Of a DNA stretch of 64,000 nt, positions 35,277-44,725 are shown piece by piece (the first letter of the stretch is position 1; each line of letters starts with the position of its first letter). The notes beneath the pieces are model-generated. The model had not been told where the DNA came from. It ran no database searches and saw only the letters and a list, made by a program, of their open reading frames with translations. Made by a program: the position numbers and the translations under genes. Source of the stretch: UBA4582 sp047630175. Its GTDB lineage: Bacteria; Pseudomonadota; Gammaproteobacteria; Pseudomonadales; Azotimanducaceae. Location of the stretch: contig JBLHVI010000009.1 in assembly GCA_047630175.1 (NCBI GenBank), positions 34,483 through 98,482 of the forward strand, in the 5' to 3' direction.

Positions 35277-36827
35277 ATGTCCCAGTCTGCCATCGATCTG
35301 GCTATCTTAATTAGTCGAGTAGAATCTATTTGTGCCGAAATGGGTGCGGTTTTGCAGCACGCAGCCTTCTCGCCAAACATCAAGGACCGGCTTGACTATT
35401 CTTGCGCGCTGTTTGACGCCCAAGGCCAGCTTTTTGCCCAAGCAGCACATATTCCAGTGCATTTAGGCAGTATGGCCTATGCAATGGCTGATATTGTCGA
35501 TGGCATAGTCTGGCAGCAGGGCGATATGTTGGTGCTCAATGATCCGTTTTTAGGGGGCACGCACCTGCCCGATGTTACGGTTGTCGCGCCGTTGTTTGTT
35601 GACGACCAGTTGATCAGTTTCGTTGCGAACCGGGCACATCACGCCAATATAGGCGCGAATACGCCAGGGTCTATGCCGTTGTCGCGCTCGCTAGAAGATG
35701 AGGGGCTGGTTATCCCACCGACACTGATGATGCGTAATGGTGTGCTTGTCCCTGAAGCTCAGGCACTGTTCGATAGCTTACAAGGTGATGATACTCACGG
35801 AGACATAGCTGCTCAACTCAGCGCCAATCGCGTTGGCTTGGCACGTCTAGCGGGTTTGATTGCTGAACACCCTGTTGAATGGTTTCAGGAGGGTGTCGAG
35901 CGTATCAATGACTACGGTGAGCGGCTAGCTTTGGCAAGTTTGGCGGATATTCCAGCAGGGATCTATCGCTTTGAGGACGTCATGGATGGTGATGGTTTTG
36001 ATGCGACTGACGTGTTGATTAAGTTAGCACTGCATATTGATCAGAACGGGGTTCTCGCCGACTTCACAGGTACAGCAGGACAAGTGAGTGGCAACATCAA
36101 CTGTCCGTTGTCGGTTGCCGCAGCAGCGGTCTATTACGTCATGCGGTGTCTATTACCTGACCAGACACCAGCCTGCGCAGGTACGTTCCGTTGCATTAGA
36201 ATTGAGGCGCCGCTGGGTTGTCTGCTAAATGCGCAGCGACCGGCAGCCACGGCGGCAGGTAATGTCGAAACGTCGATGCGAATTGTTGACGTTGTGCTGG
36301 GTGCATTGGCACAGGCCATCCCTAATAAAGTACCGGCTGCCAGTCAGGGTACGATGAATAATGTGGCCATGGGCAGTCATCAGCAACCTGCCTGGGATTA
36401 CTATGAAACACTGGCCGGCGGAATGGGGGCGAGTCTCGCGCTGCCGGGCCTGCACGTGGTGCAATCGCACATGACGAATACACTGAATACGCCTATTGAG
36501 AGTCTCGAGCGCCATTACCCCCTGCGTATCCGAGAGTATTCCGTGCGACAGGGCTCGGGAGGGCAGGGGGCTATGCCTGGTGGTAATGGCCTGGTGCGTG
36601 AATTCGAGTTTTTGGCACCGACGGAAGTGACGTTGTTAACGGAAAGACGCCGGCATGGCCCTTGGGGGCTGGCCGGCGGCGCGGCGGGTGCTTGTGGTCG
36701 AAATTGGCTAGACGGGCTTGAATTGCCAGCAAAAGTACACATCTCAGTGAAAGCCGGACAGGTATTGCGCATTGAGACTCCTGGAGGGGGTGGTTATGGG
36801 GCTCTGCCGGACTCATTGTTGGATTGA
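35277..36827 (+). CDS. Hydantoinase B/oxoprolinase family protein
   Basis: A 516-residue protein of the HyuB family, the B component of ATP-dependent N-methylhydantoinases and related oxoprolinases, caprolactamases and acetophenone carboxylases. The family start is kept (ESICAEMGAVLQHAAFSPNIKDRLDYSCALFD), as are NDPFLGGTHLPDV, HHANIGANTPGSMP and the C-terminal PGGNGLVREFEFL and TPGGGGYG. Such enzymes need an A subunit, but no hyuA-like gene adjoins, so the partner must be elsewhere or the protein acts alone. GAGG lies just before the ATG. Substrate unknown. Confidence 0.88.
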   Translation: MSQSAIDLAILISRVESICAEMGAVLQHAAFSPNIKDRLDYSCALFDAQGQLFAQAAHIPVHLGSMAYAMADIVDGIVWQQGDMLVLNDPFLGGTHLPDVTVVAPLFVDDQLISFVANRAHHANIGANTPGSMPLSRSLEDEGLVIPPTLMMRNGVLVPEAQALFDSLQGDDTHGDIAAQLSANRVGLARLAGLIAEHPVEWFQEGVERINDYGERLALASLADIPAGIYRFEDVMDGDGFDATDVLIKLALHIDQNGVLADFTGTAGQVSGNINCPLSVAAAAVYYVMRCLLPDQTPACAGTFRCIRIEAPLGCLLNAQRPAATAAGNVETSMRIVDVVLGALAQAIPNKVPAASQGTMNNVAMGSHQQPAWDYYETLAGGMGASLALPGLHVVQSHMTNTLNTPIESLERHYPLRIREYSVRQGSGGQGAMPGGNGLVREFEFLAPTEVTLLTERRRHGPWGLAGGAAGACGRNWLDGLELPAKVHISVKAGQVLRIETPGGGGYGALPDSLLD

Positions 36828-36995
36828 CGCTTGGATTCGTTGTTCTGCGCATAAAAAACTTTGCAGATGACTGAGCATCAGCGTCGAAAAGCGCTAGAAT
36901 ACCACTTGGTAAGAGTAGCTGCTGCCCAAAGTAGGCTCGTGGAAATACACTAATGAATCGCGTTGCCACGCGTTGAGTCAAGGAAAACGAAGATT

Positions 36996-37319
36996 ATGGA
37001 AATTGAAGATACGATCAAGGCGCAAATCACTGACAATCCGGTACTCATCTACATGAAGGGTTCACCCGATGCACCGCAATGCGGTTTTTCTGCTCAGGCC
37101 ACTCAAATCCTTATGGCTTGTGGCGAGCGCTTTGCTTACATCGACATTTTGTCGAATCCAGATATACGCGCCACCCTGCCATCGATCTCTGATTGGCCAA
37201 CATTTCCGCAGCTGTTTGTCGGCGGCGAATTAGTTGGCGGGTGCGACATTATTGGTGAGATGCATCAGTCTGGTGAGTTACAGCCAATGATCAAGGCAGT
37301 TTCAGTCAGCGAAGAGTAG
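36996..37319 (+). CDS. grxD: Monothiol glutaredoxin Grx4/GrxD
   Basis: A 107-residue monothiol glutaredoxin that carries [2Fe-2S] clusters with glutathione and hands them to target proteins. The diagnostic CGFS motif follows YMKGSPDAPQ, and the GSH-binding segments WPTFPQLFVGGELVGGCD are intact. The ATG at 36996 starts the conserved MEIEDTIKAQI helix; the frame is open further upstream but without similarity. It stands alone between hyuB and rnt. Confidence 0.95.
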   Translation: MEIEDTIKAQITDNPVLIYMKGSPDAPQCGFSAQATQILMACGERFAYIDILSNPDIRATLPSISDWPTFPQLFVGGELVGGCDIIGEMHQSGELQPMIKAVSVSEE

Positions 37320-37459
37320 TCGCAGCGTACATGTAACCCTTCTGTCATCATTCAGCTGGCATTGGTGCTTGTCAATTTGCACGACTGTAAAAAGCAAACG
37401 CTGGCGTAAAAACCGCTTTTACTGACGGTTTCTATGCACGGCGTAAGCTGGGGCGCCTT

Positions 37460-38107
37460 CTAGCCCATACCTAAGTGATGACTGTCGGCGGGTAAACCGC
37501 CGAGAGCCTTCCAACGGTTGACAATCAAACAGAACAAATCAGCGGTTTTGTCGCAGTCGTAGTCAGCCGAATGCGCCTCGTTTGCGTCAAAACCTAGGCC
37601 GCCAACTTGGCAGGCGCGCGCCAGCACAGTCTGCCCAAATGCGAGCCCACCCAGAGTTGCTGTATCGAAACAGGAAAACGGATGAAATGGGTTACGTTTA
37701 ATGTTGGTGCGTGTCACTGCGGCATTTAGAAAGCCCAAATCAAAAGCTGCATTGTGGGCGACCATAACGGCGCGTTGACAGCCGGTATCGCGCAGTTGAT
37801 GCCGGACTGAGCGAAATATTGCGCCTAGTGCGCGCTCTTCCGGTACGGCCATGCGCAGGGGGTTGTCAGGATCGATGCCAGTAAACTCGAGAGAGGCTGC
37901 TTCGATATTGGCGCCTTCGAACGGATCGACGTTGAAGAAATGCCGCTCTCCAGGAACAAGCTGACCGTCCTCGTCCATCTCAAGAATAACTGCGGCAGCT
38001 TCTAGCAAGGCATCAGTGCTGGCATTAAAGCCGCCTGTTTCGAAGTCCACGACCACGGGTAAAAAGCCGCGGAAGCGATGGGCTATGGGTTTTTTTGACT
38101 CAATCAA
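37460..38107 (-). CDS. rnt: Ribonuclease T
   Basis: A 215-residue DEDDh 3'-5' exonuclease that trims tRNA and other stable RNA ends. The catalytic residues are in VVDFETGGFN (Asp, Glu), HNAAFDLGFL (Asp) and HSADYDCDKTA (His, Asp). There is no ATG near the conserved N-terminus; a TTG at 38107 with AAGGAA upstream gives exactly the E. coli length and lies 29 nt after the pyrC stop, so I choose it. A longer frame to 38284 would overlap pyrC with an unrelated leader. It follows pyrC in a likely operon. Confidence 0.92.
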   Translation of the reverse strand: MIESKKPIAHRFRGFLPVVVDFETGGFNASTDALLEAAAVILEMDEDGQLVPGERHFFNVDPFEGANIEAASLEFTGIDPDNPLRMAVPEERALGAIFRSVRHQLRDTGCQRAVMVAHNAAFDLGFLNAAVTRTNIKRNPFHPFSCFDTATLGGLAFGQTVLARACQVGGLGFDANEAHSADYDCDKTADLFCLIVNRWKALGGLPADSHHLGMG

Positions 38108-38135
38108 TGCAATTCCTTGGGTGTAAAGGTGTTGG

Positions 38136-39170
38136 TCAAATGACCTGCCACGCAACAGAAGCGCCGGTGCGGATCGGAATGAGCTGTTCGCTGCCAAACA
38201 GCAGCCATTCAGGGACTGTCCAGCTGGATTCCTGCAACGTGATTGTATCGGTGTTGCGCGGCAGTCGGTAGAAATCTGCGCCAAAAAAGCTGGCGAAACC
38301 CTCGAGTCGATCGAGGGCGTCAGCCTGTGAGAAAATCTCGGCGTACAATTCTATGGCAGCATGGGCAGTGTAGGCACCTGCGGCGCAGCCGCAGGCATTT
38401 TCTTTGGTCGATCGAGGGTGTGGTGCTGAGTCGGTACCCAAGAAAAATTTAGTATTGCCGCCAGTAGCGGCTTCAAGCAGCGCCTTCTGATGGGTATTAC
38501 GTTTGAGCACGGGCAGACAGTAGTACAGTGGTTTGATACTGCCTGCCAGCATATCGTTGCGATTGTACAATAAGTGGTGAACGGTAATGGTAGCAGCAAC
38601 GTTAGGTCCGCTCGACTCAACAAAGTCTACGGCGTCGGCCGTAGTGATGTGTTCCAATATAAGTCGCAGGTTAGGAAACGTCTCACTGATGTTGCGTAAG
38701 TGTCGGTCAATAAATACAGCCTCACGGTCGAAGATGTCAATTTCTGGGTCCGTGACTTCGCCGTGTACAGCAAGGGGCATGTCGACCTCTTGCATGACTT
38801 CGAATAAGGGATAGAGACTTCTGATCGAGTCAATGCCAGCCTCGGAGTTGGTCGTTGCCCCAGCAGGGTAAAGCTTGAATGCCTGCACGAAGCCTGCTTG
38901 TTTGGCCTCACGAATAACCGCAGGGGTGGTGTTACGCGTCAAATACAAGGTCATTCTGGGCTCGAACGTAGAACCCTGGGGCACGAGTGCGATGATCCGA
39001 TCACGATACTGTCGAGCAGCTTCGACGTTGTCCACCGGCGGTACCAAGTTCGGCATGACAAGTGCGCGACTAAAATAGCGTGAGATGTCCCTCACCGTTG
39101 CGGGTAAGTAGTCGCCATCGCGTAAATGGACATGCCAGTCATCGGGACGGGTAATGGTAATGCTTCTCAT
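38136..39170 (-). CDS. pyrC: Dihydroorotase PyrC
   Basis: A 344-residue zinc enzyme that cyclises carbamoyl-aspartate to dihydroorotate in pyrimidine synthesis. Metal ligands are in DDWHVHLRDG, the carboxylated lysine is in AFKLYPAGATTNS, further histidines are in LAVHGEV and LILEHITT, and the catalytic Asp is in FLGTDSAPH. The length and segment ENACGCAAGAYTA match the E. coli-type (class II) enzyme. It is the first gene of a pair with rnt. Confidence 0.96.
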   Translation of the reverse strand: MRSITITRPDDWHVHLRDGDYLPATVRDISRYFSRALVMPNLVPPVDNVEAARQYRDRIIALVPQGSTFEPRMTLYLTRNTTPAVIREAKQAGFVQAFKLYPAGATTNSEAGIDSIRSLYPLFEVMQEVDMPLAVHGEVTDPEIDIFDREAVFIDRHLRNISETFPNLRLILEHITTADAVDFVESSGPNVAATITVHHLLYNRNDMLAGSIKPLYYCLPVLKRNTHQKALLEAATGGNTKFFLGTDSAPHPRSTKENACGCAAGAYTAHAAIELYAEIFSQADALDRLEGFASFFGADFYRLPRNTDTITLQESSWTVPEWLLFGSEQLIPIRTGASVAWQVI

Positions 39171-39435
39171 GGTGTGGTCTGCCGCAGTTGAAATCTATGA
39201 CGCATTGTACTTGCAGCGCCGCCTAAACACGACCCGCAGCTGCTAAGAAGTTTGCCTCGCTGTCATTTCAATTGGTGTGCAGGGCCACTTCGCCATAAAA
39301 TACCGGACGCTCAAGGTTAAGCTTCAAAACGTAGACTTGAAGCCTAGATTTTATGTCCAGACTCGAGCATTAGCGCTCAAGGTTTGCCATCGACTGCCGA
39401 CATCCATAATGACCCCCTTTGGTTATTGTTTGGCC

Positions 39436-40401
39436 ATGCGTTTCTGTCTATTTCTTTGCTGTTTGTTGTGTTGCCTGCCTGCCTTGGCATTTCGGTATAT
39501 GACGTTGCTGGAAGATAGCGTTTGGCAGAACCAGGGCAGTCCTTTCGACTGTCAACTGAATCATCCGGTCACGGGCTTCGGCGACGGTCGTTTCAGTCAC
39601 GTGGCCGGTGGGGAACGACAATTTATTCTTGATCCTCGTGGCCTGACGTTTGACTCGGTTCGTGTTGACGTGAGCGCTGTCGCGCCGGTTTGGTTACCGG
39701 GGCGCCCAACGCGCGAATTGGCGCAACTGATGTCGGTATCGTCACCCCTGACGCTGGGTCCGGATTTAGCGACGGTAATGTTGGTAGAGTTGCTGGCGGG
39801 AATGCAGGTGAGCTTCCAAGGTATCGTCAAGGAAACACGTGCCGAGCCCTTTGATGTGGTGCTGTCACCGGCTACTTTCTCCCACGAATACGAGCAGTTT
39901 CTGCATTGTGAGTCGCAGTTGCTCAAGGTCTCGTTTCGCGACATCGAGCGTTCGCGTATCCAGTACGCAAACAGCGAGATTGATATTCCTGAGCCAGGCA
40001 GGCGCTTACTGGAGCAGATTGCCGAGTATGTATCGGTCGACTCGACCATTAAAAGTCTTTATGTCGACGGCCATACCGATGATCTGGGGTTGCCTGCAGA
40101 TAATGTTCTTCGGTCTGAGAAACGGGCGCGTCTGGTGACAGATTACTTGGTGGGTTTGGGCGTGGCTGCCGACAAAATTGTGGTGCGTTATCATGGTGAG
40201 CAGTATCCCGTGGTTAAGAACTCCTCGGCAGGCAATCGTACAAAGAATCGCCGTACAACCATTCGTTTAAGCCGTGCGCTGCCTATCCAGCCCGTAATAT
40301 TGCCAGTAGTCGATCAACAGAAGCCGACGGCCGATATCCCAATCGCTGAGCCAGCGCCGGTTGCGCCAGCTGGCGATCTTTCGACAGGGCGTTCTTCATA
40401 G
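39436..40401 (+). CDS. MotY-like sodium-type flagellar T-ring protein
   Basis: About 321 residues: a signal peptide (FLCCLLCCLPALA), an N-terminal MotY-type domain (SVWQNQGSPFDCQLNHPVTGFGDGRF is at residues 27-52 of this frame) and a C-terminal OmpA-like peptidoglycan-binding domain (DGHTDDLGLPADN, SEKRARLVTDYLV, GNRTKNRRTTIRLSR). MotY forms the T ring that holds the PomAB-type stator around the motor in the periplasm. A short Pro/Ala tail ends the protein. No other flagellar gene is in the window. The start could also be ATG 39409. Confidence 0.8.
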   Translation: MRFCLFLCCLLCCLPALAFRYMTLLEDSVWQNQGSPFDCQLNHPVTGFGDGRFSHVAGGERQFILDPRGLTFDSVRVDVSAVAPVWLPGRPTRELAQLMSVSSPLTLGPDLATVMLVELLAGMQVSFQGIVKETRAEPFDVVLSPATFSHEYEQFLHCESQLLKVSFRDIERSRIQYANSEIDIPEPGRRLLEQIAEYVSVDSTIKSLYVDGHTDDLGLPADNVLRSEKRARLVTDYLVGLGVAADKIVVRYHGEQYPVVKNSSAGNRTKNRRTTIRLSRALPIQPVILPVVDQQKPTADIPIAEPAPVAPAGDLSTGRSS

Positions 40402-40444
40402 AGGTTTGCTAAGATGAGGTTTTTTTACGGTTGGCGAAGCAAAT

Positions 40445-41677
40445 ATGGCAAAGACTTCAGGTTTGAATAAAATTGTTCTGTCCTACTCGGGTGGGCTTGA
40501 TACCACGGCGATTCTTAAATGGTTGCAAGAGACATATGACTGCGAGGTCGTGACCTTTACAGCGGATTTGGGTGACGGTGATGACTATTCGCCCGTGCGT
40601 CAAAAAGCGCTGGACTCAGGTGCTGTTGAGGCTTATGTCGATGATTTACGCGAAGAATTTGTCAAAGATTTTGTCTTTCCGATGTTTCGCTGCAACACCC
40701 TGTACGAAGGTGAATATCTGCTGGGTACCTCCATTGCCCGTCCCCTAATTGCTAAGCGTCTGGTAGAGATCGCGACGGAGACAGGCAGCGATGCCATCTC
40801 GCACGGTGCTACGGGTAAGGGTAATGATCAGGTGCGATTCGAATTAGGTGCCTATGCATTAAAGCCCGATATTAAGGTTGTCGCGCCCTGGCGTGAATGG
40901 GATCTGAACTCTCGTGAATCGCTGCTGAGTTTCTGTGAAAAGCATCAAATACCGGTTGATCGCAAGCACGAGGGCACCAAGTCACCTTATTCTATGGATG
41001 CGAATCTGCTGCATATCTCCTACGAAGGTGGTGAATTAGAGGATCCCAATGCAGAACCCGAAGAAGCCATGTGGCTCTGGTCGGTATCCCCTGAGGATGC
41101 GCCAGCGACGCCGACTTATCTGGAGCTCACCTATGCGCGCGGTGATGTGGTGGCCATCGACGGTAAGGTCATGTCGCCAGCGACAGTATTGACTTATTTG
41201 AACAAGGTGGGTGGCGCCAATGGTATCGGCCGAACTGATATCGTCGAGAATCGCTATGTCGGTATGAAAGCCCGAGGCTGTTATGAAACGCCGGGTGGCA
41301 CGATTTTGCTGCGCGGCCATCGTGCGATGGAATCCATCACCCTCGACAGAGAGCTTGGTCACCTAAAAGATGAGTTGATGCCGCGTTACGCGACGATGAT
41401 ATACAACGGCTATTGGTGGTCGCCAGAACGTCTAGCGCTGCAGGCATTGATCAATGAGTCACAGACTTATGTCAACGGTACTGTCAGGCTAAAACTGTAT
41501 AAAGGCAATGTAATCGTCGTGGGTCGTGAATCTGCCGATGATTCGCTTTATGACGGCAAGATTGTGACTTTTGAGGATGATGCCGGCGCTTACAATCAGC
41601 AGGATGCCTCCGGCTTTATTCGTCTTAACGCACTGCGTCTGCGAGTGGCGAGTAAAAAAGGCCGCAAGCTGCAGTAG
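40445..41677 (+). CDS. argG: Argininosuccinate synthase ArgG
   Basis: A 410-residue ATP-dependent ligase joining citrulline and aspartate in arginine synthesis. The ATP-binding P-loop is LSYSGGLDTTAIL near residue 12; the family motifs GATGKGNDQVRFELG and EGTKSPYSMDANLLHISYEGGE (residues about 176-197) are present. The gene is convergent with nth. No arginine gene is adjacent apart from argD, 5.5 kb upstream. Confidence 0.96.
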   Translation: MAKTSGLNKIVLSYSGGLDTTAILKWLQETYDCEVVTFTADLGDGDDYSPVRQKALDSGAVEAYVDDLREEFVKDFVFPMFRCNTLYEGEYLLGTSIARPLIAKRLVEIATETGSDAISHGATGKGNDQVRFELGAYALKPDIKVVAPWREWDLNSRESLLSFCEKHQIPVDRKHEGTKSPYSMDANLLHISYEGGELEDPNAEPEEAMWLWSVSPEDAPATPTYLELTYARGDVVAIDGKVMSPATVLTYLNKVGGANGIGRTDIVENRYVGMKARGCYETPGGTILLRGHRAMESITLDRELGHLKDELMPRYATMIYNGYWWSPERLALQALINESQTYVNGTVRLKLYKGNVIVVGRESADDSLYDGKIVTFEDDAGAYNQQDASGFIRLNALRLRVASKKGRKLQ

Positions 41678-41706
41678 CTGGCATTGAAGGGCGACGTCTG
41701 CTTGAG

Positions 41707-42351
41707 CTAGTCATCTAGATCCTGTTTTTTTTGTTTGTACTCACACTCATCATAGATCACGCAGGCTCCGCAACGGGGACTGCGTGCCGTGCAGACATAG
41801 CGACCGTGGAGGATGAACCAATGATGGGCGTCAACCATAAACTCATCAGGTATCACTTTTAGCAACTTCCTCTCGACTTCTAACACGTTTTTTCCTGGTG
41901 CGAAGCGGGTCCGATTTCCAAAACGAAAAATATGGGTGTCCACCGCCATGGTGGGTTCACCGAAGGCGGTATTCAACACCACGTTAGCGGTCTTGCGGCC
42001 AACGCCGGGCAGAGCCTCAAGGTCTTTGCGATTAGCAGGCACAACAGAGTTGTGCTGCTCCACCAGTAGCCGACAGGTCTTGATGACGTTGCTTGCTTTG
42101 CTATTAAACAAGCCGATAGTTTTGATGTATCGTTTGAGCCCATCCTCGCCAAGCGCGAAAATGGCAGCAGGCGTATTGGCAATTTGATACAGCGGCCCTG
42201 TTGCCTTGTTGACGCTGACGTCCGTAGCCTGCGCTGACAAAATTACCGAGATTAGCAGCTCAAAAGTGGACGCATAATTCAACTCGGTCTTGGGCGTCGG
42301 ATTCGCATCGCGAAGTTTGGTCATTATCTGGACGCGCTTGATCTTGTTCAT
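41707..42351 (-). CDS. nth: Endonuclease III
   Basis: A 214-residue bifunctional DNA glycosylase/AP lyase for oxidised pyrimidines. The helix-hairpin-helix LPGVGRKTANVVLN holds the catalytic Lys, and AVDTHIFR holds the catalytic Asp. The C-terminal [4Fe-4S] loop is CTARSPRCGACVIYDEC, with the expected C-6-C-2-C-5-C spacing. It is the last gene of the rnf cluster, as in many gammaproteobacteria. Confidence 0.97.
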   Translation of the reverse strand: MNKIKRVQIMTKLRDANPTPKTELNYASTFELLISVILSAQATDVSVNKATGPLYQIANTPAAIFALGEDGLKRYIKTIGLFNSKASNVIKTCRLLVEQHNSVVPANRKDLEALPGVGRKTANVVLNTAFGEPTMAVDTHIFRFGNRTRFAPGKNVLEVERKLLKVIPDEFMVDAHHWFILHGRYVCTARSPRCGACVIYDECEYKQKKQDLDD

Positions 42352-42388
42352 AAGAATCCTTGCAGTCGGCGCTCGGTTTGGCCGGCTG

Positions 42389-43174
42389 CTATTCGCGGTG
42401 AATCAATTTGATCGTTGTTGGTTTGTTTGGGTCACTTTCAGGCGTTAATTTGGCCTGTGGCGCCGTCTCAGTAAGCGTCGGGGTTGTTGTCGCTTGCTTA
42501 TTTTCGCCGCGCTGCTGAATCCAGTTGTATATCGCGATCAGGCAACCAAAGCTTATAAAGGCCCCTGGCGGCAGAATAGCCAGTAAAAAGCCGTCATAGC
42601 CTAGGTTTATTCGCCATTCACGTGCGGCCTCACCAAACAATAAATGCATGTCGGCAAATAGGGTGCCTTTGCCGAGAATCTCACGTATGGCACCTAGTAT
42701 GACCAGTACTAGGGCGAACCCTAGGCCCATCATCAGGCCATCTAGGGCGGCGTAGCGTAGGGGTTGGCGACTGGCATAGCTTTCGGCGCGGGCCAGCAGC
42801 GTGCAGTTGGTGACGATCAACGCCACAAACAGACCGATACGTTGATGCAATCCATAAAAATAGCTCTGCAACAGCAAGTCTGCACAGGTGACGAATGTTG
42901 CGATGATCAGGATCTGAGCTGGCAGGCGGGTGTTGCCGTCTAACTGGCCTCGCAGGCTGCTGATAAGCAGGTTTGAGCAGGTCAGCACGACGAGGGTGAC
43001 GACACCCAGTCCCAGACTGTTGGCGAAAGTATTCGAGACCGCTAGTAGTGGACACAGACCGAGTAGTTGCACGAGCGCCGGGTTGTTGGACCAGAGTCCC
43101 TCGCGAATAATGGCACGAGCGACACTTTTGTCTGTGTCGGTCACCGCCGAGTCGTTGTTAAGGTTGTTAGCCAT
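42389..43174 (-). CDS. rnfE: Rnf electron-transport complex subunit E
   Basis: About 261 residues, six membrane helices, paralogous to RnfA. The family segments NPALVQLLGLCPLLAVSN and VTNCTLLARAESYASR are present; the cysteines in GLCP and TNC are the ones expected to coordinate the membrane-embedded iron site shared with RnfA. The C-terminal tail is long, hydrophilic and Thr/Pro-rich. ATG 43174 starts 8 nt after the rnfG stop; a TTG at 43189 is an alternative. Confidence 0.93.
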   Translation of the reverse strand: MANNLNNDSAVTDTDKSVARAIIREGLWSNNPALVQLLGLCPLLAVSNTFANSLGLGVVTLVVLTCSNLLISSLRGQLDGNTRLPAQILIIATFVTCADLLLQSYFYGLHQRIGLFVALIVTNCTLLARAESYASRQPLRYAALDGLMMGLGFALVLVILGAIREILGKGTLFADMHLLFGEAAREWRINLGYDGFLLAILPPGAFISFGCLIAIYNWIQQRGENKQATTTPTLTETAPQAKLTPESDPNKPTTIKLIHRE

Positions 43175-43181
43175 ATCCTGC

Positions 43182-43742
43182 TTATTCAAGGGACGTGTTT
43201 CCGGGGTTTAGCGCTTGTTGCTGTAAAATTTCCAGCTGCTGCCGAACAGCAAGAATGATGGCCCTTGGGGTAATTGTAGCGCCACTGAACTGATCAAACA
43301 GACCGCCTTCACTTTTGACCTGCCATGCGCCCGGTGGGGTGTTTGCCAGAGAATGACCGTTAAAATCCAGCACCCAATCCGACACCTCAAGTTCGATTTT
43401 ATCGCCCAGTCCCGGCGTTTCAGTATGCTGGTATATGCGCACGCCGAGGATGTTTCCGGTGGTATCGACGGCTAACCAGAACTTGATTGTGCCGTTGTAA
43501 CCTTTGCGGGTTGTCACCGATGAAATGTATCCCAGCGCCTCGCTGTCTTCAGTAATAACGTAGCTACCCGGTTGCCGCTCGGTCAACGTCACATTGCTGA
43601 GCCCTGCGACGGCAAGTAATTGGGCATTTGCATAGGTTTTTTGATTGTCGATGATGGACCGCGCGGTGAATAAATACAGACCATTGATCAGCAGACCGCA
43701 GCCTAGGGCGAGAAGCGTCAGGCGTATAACGCGGGGGTTCAT
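43182..43742 (-). CDS. rnfG: Rnf electron-transport complex subunit G
   Basis: A 186-residue subunit with one N-terminal membrane anchor and a periplasmic FMN-binding domain. The flavinylation motif SGATITPRAII near the C-terminus carries the threonine that takes a covalent FMN. HTETPGLGDKIE is another family motif. The start overlaps the rnfD stop by four bases. Confidence 0.95.
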   Translation of the reverse strand: MNPRVIRLTLLALGCGLLINGLYLFTARSIIDNQKTYANAQLLAVAGLSNVTLTERQPGSYVITEDSEALGYISSVTTRKGYNGTIKFWLAVDTTGNILGVRIYQHTETPGLGDKIELEVSDWVLDFNGHSLANTPPGAWQVKSEGGLFDQFSGATITPRAIILAVRQQLEILQQQALNPGNTSLE

Positions 43743-44725
43743 GACGTCGCCCTACGTCGATTATCCAGCAAAGGCACTAGCGCATTCATCAGCAGGACAG
43801 CAAACGCCACACCATCGGGATAGGCACCGATCGAGCGAATGATAAAAACAATGACACCAACCCCCAGCCCGAACAGCCATAGACCTCGTTTGGTGTCGGG
43901 ACTGCTGACAGGATCTGTGACGATAAAGAAGGCACCGAGCATGGTGGCACCGCTGAACAGGTGAAACAGCGGCGAACCTAAGCTTTGGGAGCTGCCGCTG
44001 TCGTAAAACAAGACCGCGCAGATCGTCAGTCCGGCGAGCATGCCAAGGGGCGCCATGGGTGGGATGACACGGGTCGCAAGCAGATAAATACCGCCAAGCA
44101 GAAAGCCTCCATTGATCCATTCCCAGCCGATGCCGGCAAAGACACCGAAGCCGGCGTCGGCTTGCCATGCCTCGGCAATGGTTAGGGCTCCGCGGAATTT
44201 AAAGCTGTCGAGAGCAGTCGCGCCGCTAAGCATATCGACAGAGCCGGTAGCACTTGAGAGAAGGGGGGAAAACTTGACGTTGATAACATCAATCCAAGCT
44301 GGTGCGGCGCCAGGCGATGGCCAGTGCGACATCAAAAGCGGAAAAGATACGATTAAAGCAGCATAGCCAACCATGGCTGGATTAAATGGGTTATGTCCTA
44401 AGCCGCCATACAAGTGTTTGCCAAATAGCATGCCGAAGGCGCTGCCAAGTACGATGATCCATACGGGTAGCAGCGGCGGTAGTGCCAGTGCCAGTAGAAT
44501 ACCAACCACCAGCGCACTACCGTCTTTAAGGCTCGCCAGAGATCGCTGTCTGGCGCGTAGCACGAGCGCCTCGGTCAGTAATGCAGAGATACAGGCGATG
44601 GCGATGTTGAGCATAATGCCGATGCCAAAAAAGTAACATAGCGCTGTAATGCCGGGCAGTAGCGCAAGCAGAACCTGGTGCATAATACGGGGAGTATCGC
44701 GGCGTAAGCCGGCAAATAATTTCAT
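43739..44725 (-). CDS. rnfD: Rnf electron-transport complex subunit D
   Basis: A 328-residue polytopic subunit, homologous to NqrB, likely part of the ion path. The covalent-FMN motif is MLSGATALDSF (about residues 164-174). GKHLYGGLGHNPFNPAMVGY and SDPVS-type segment VTDPVSSPDTKRG are conserved. Its start overlaps the stop of rnfB by four bases, leaving no room for rnfC between them, where that gene usually lies. Confidence 0.95.
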   Translation of the reverse strand: MKLFAGLRRDTPRIMHQVLLALLPGITALCYFFGIGIMLNIAIACISALLTEALVLRARQRSLASLKDGSALVVGILLALALPPLLPVWIIVLGSAFGMLFGKHLYGGLGHNPFNPAMVGYAALIVSFPLLMSHWPSPGAAPAWIDVINVKFSPLLSSATGSVDMLSGATALDSFKFRGALTIAEAWQADAGFGVFAGIGWEWINGGFLLGGIYLLATRVIPPMAPLGMLAGLTICAVLFYDSGSSQSLGSPLFHLFSGATMLGAFFIVTDPVSSPDTKRGLWLFGLGVGVIVFIIRSIGAYPDGVAFAVLLMNALVPLLDNRRRATS

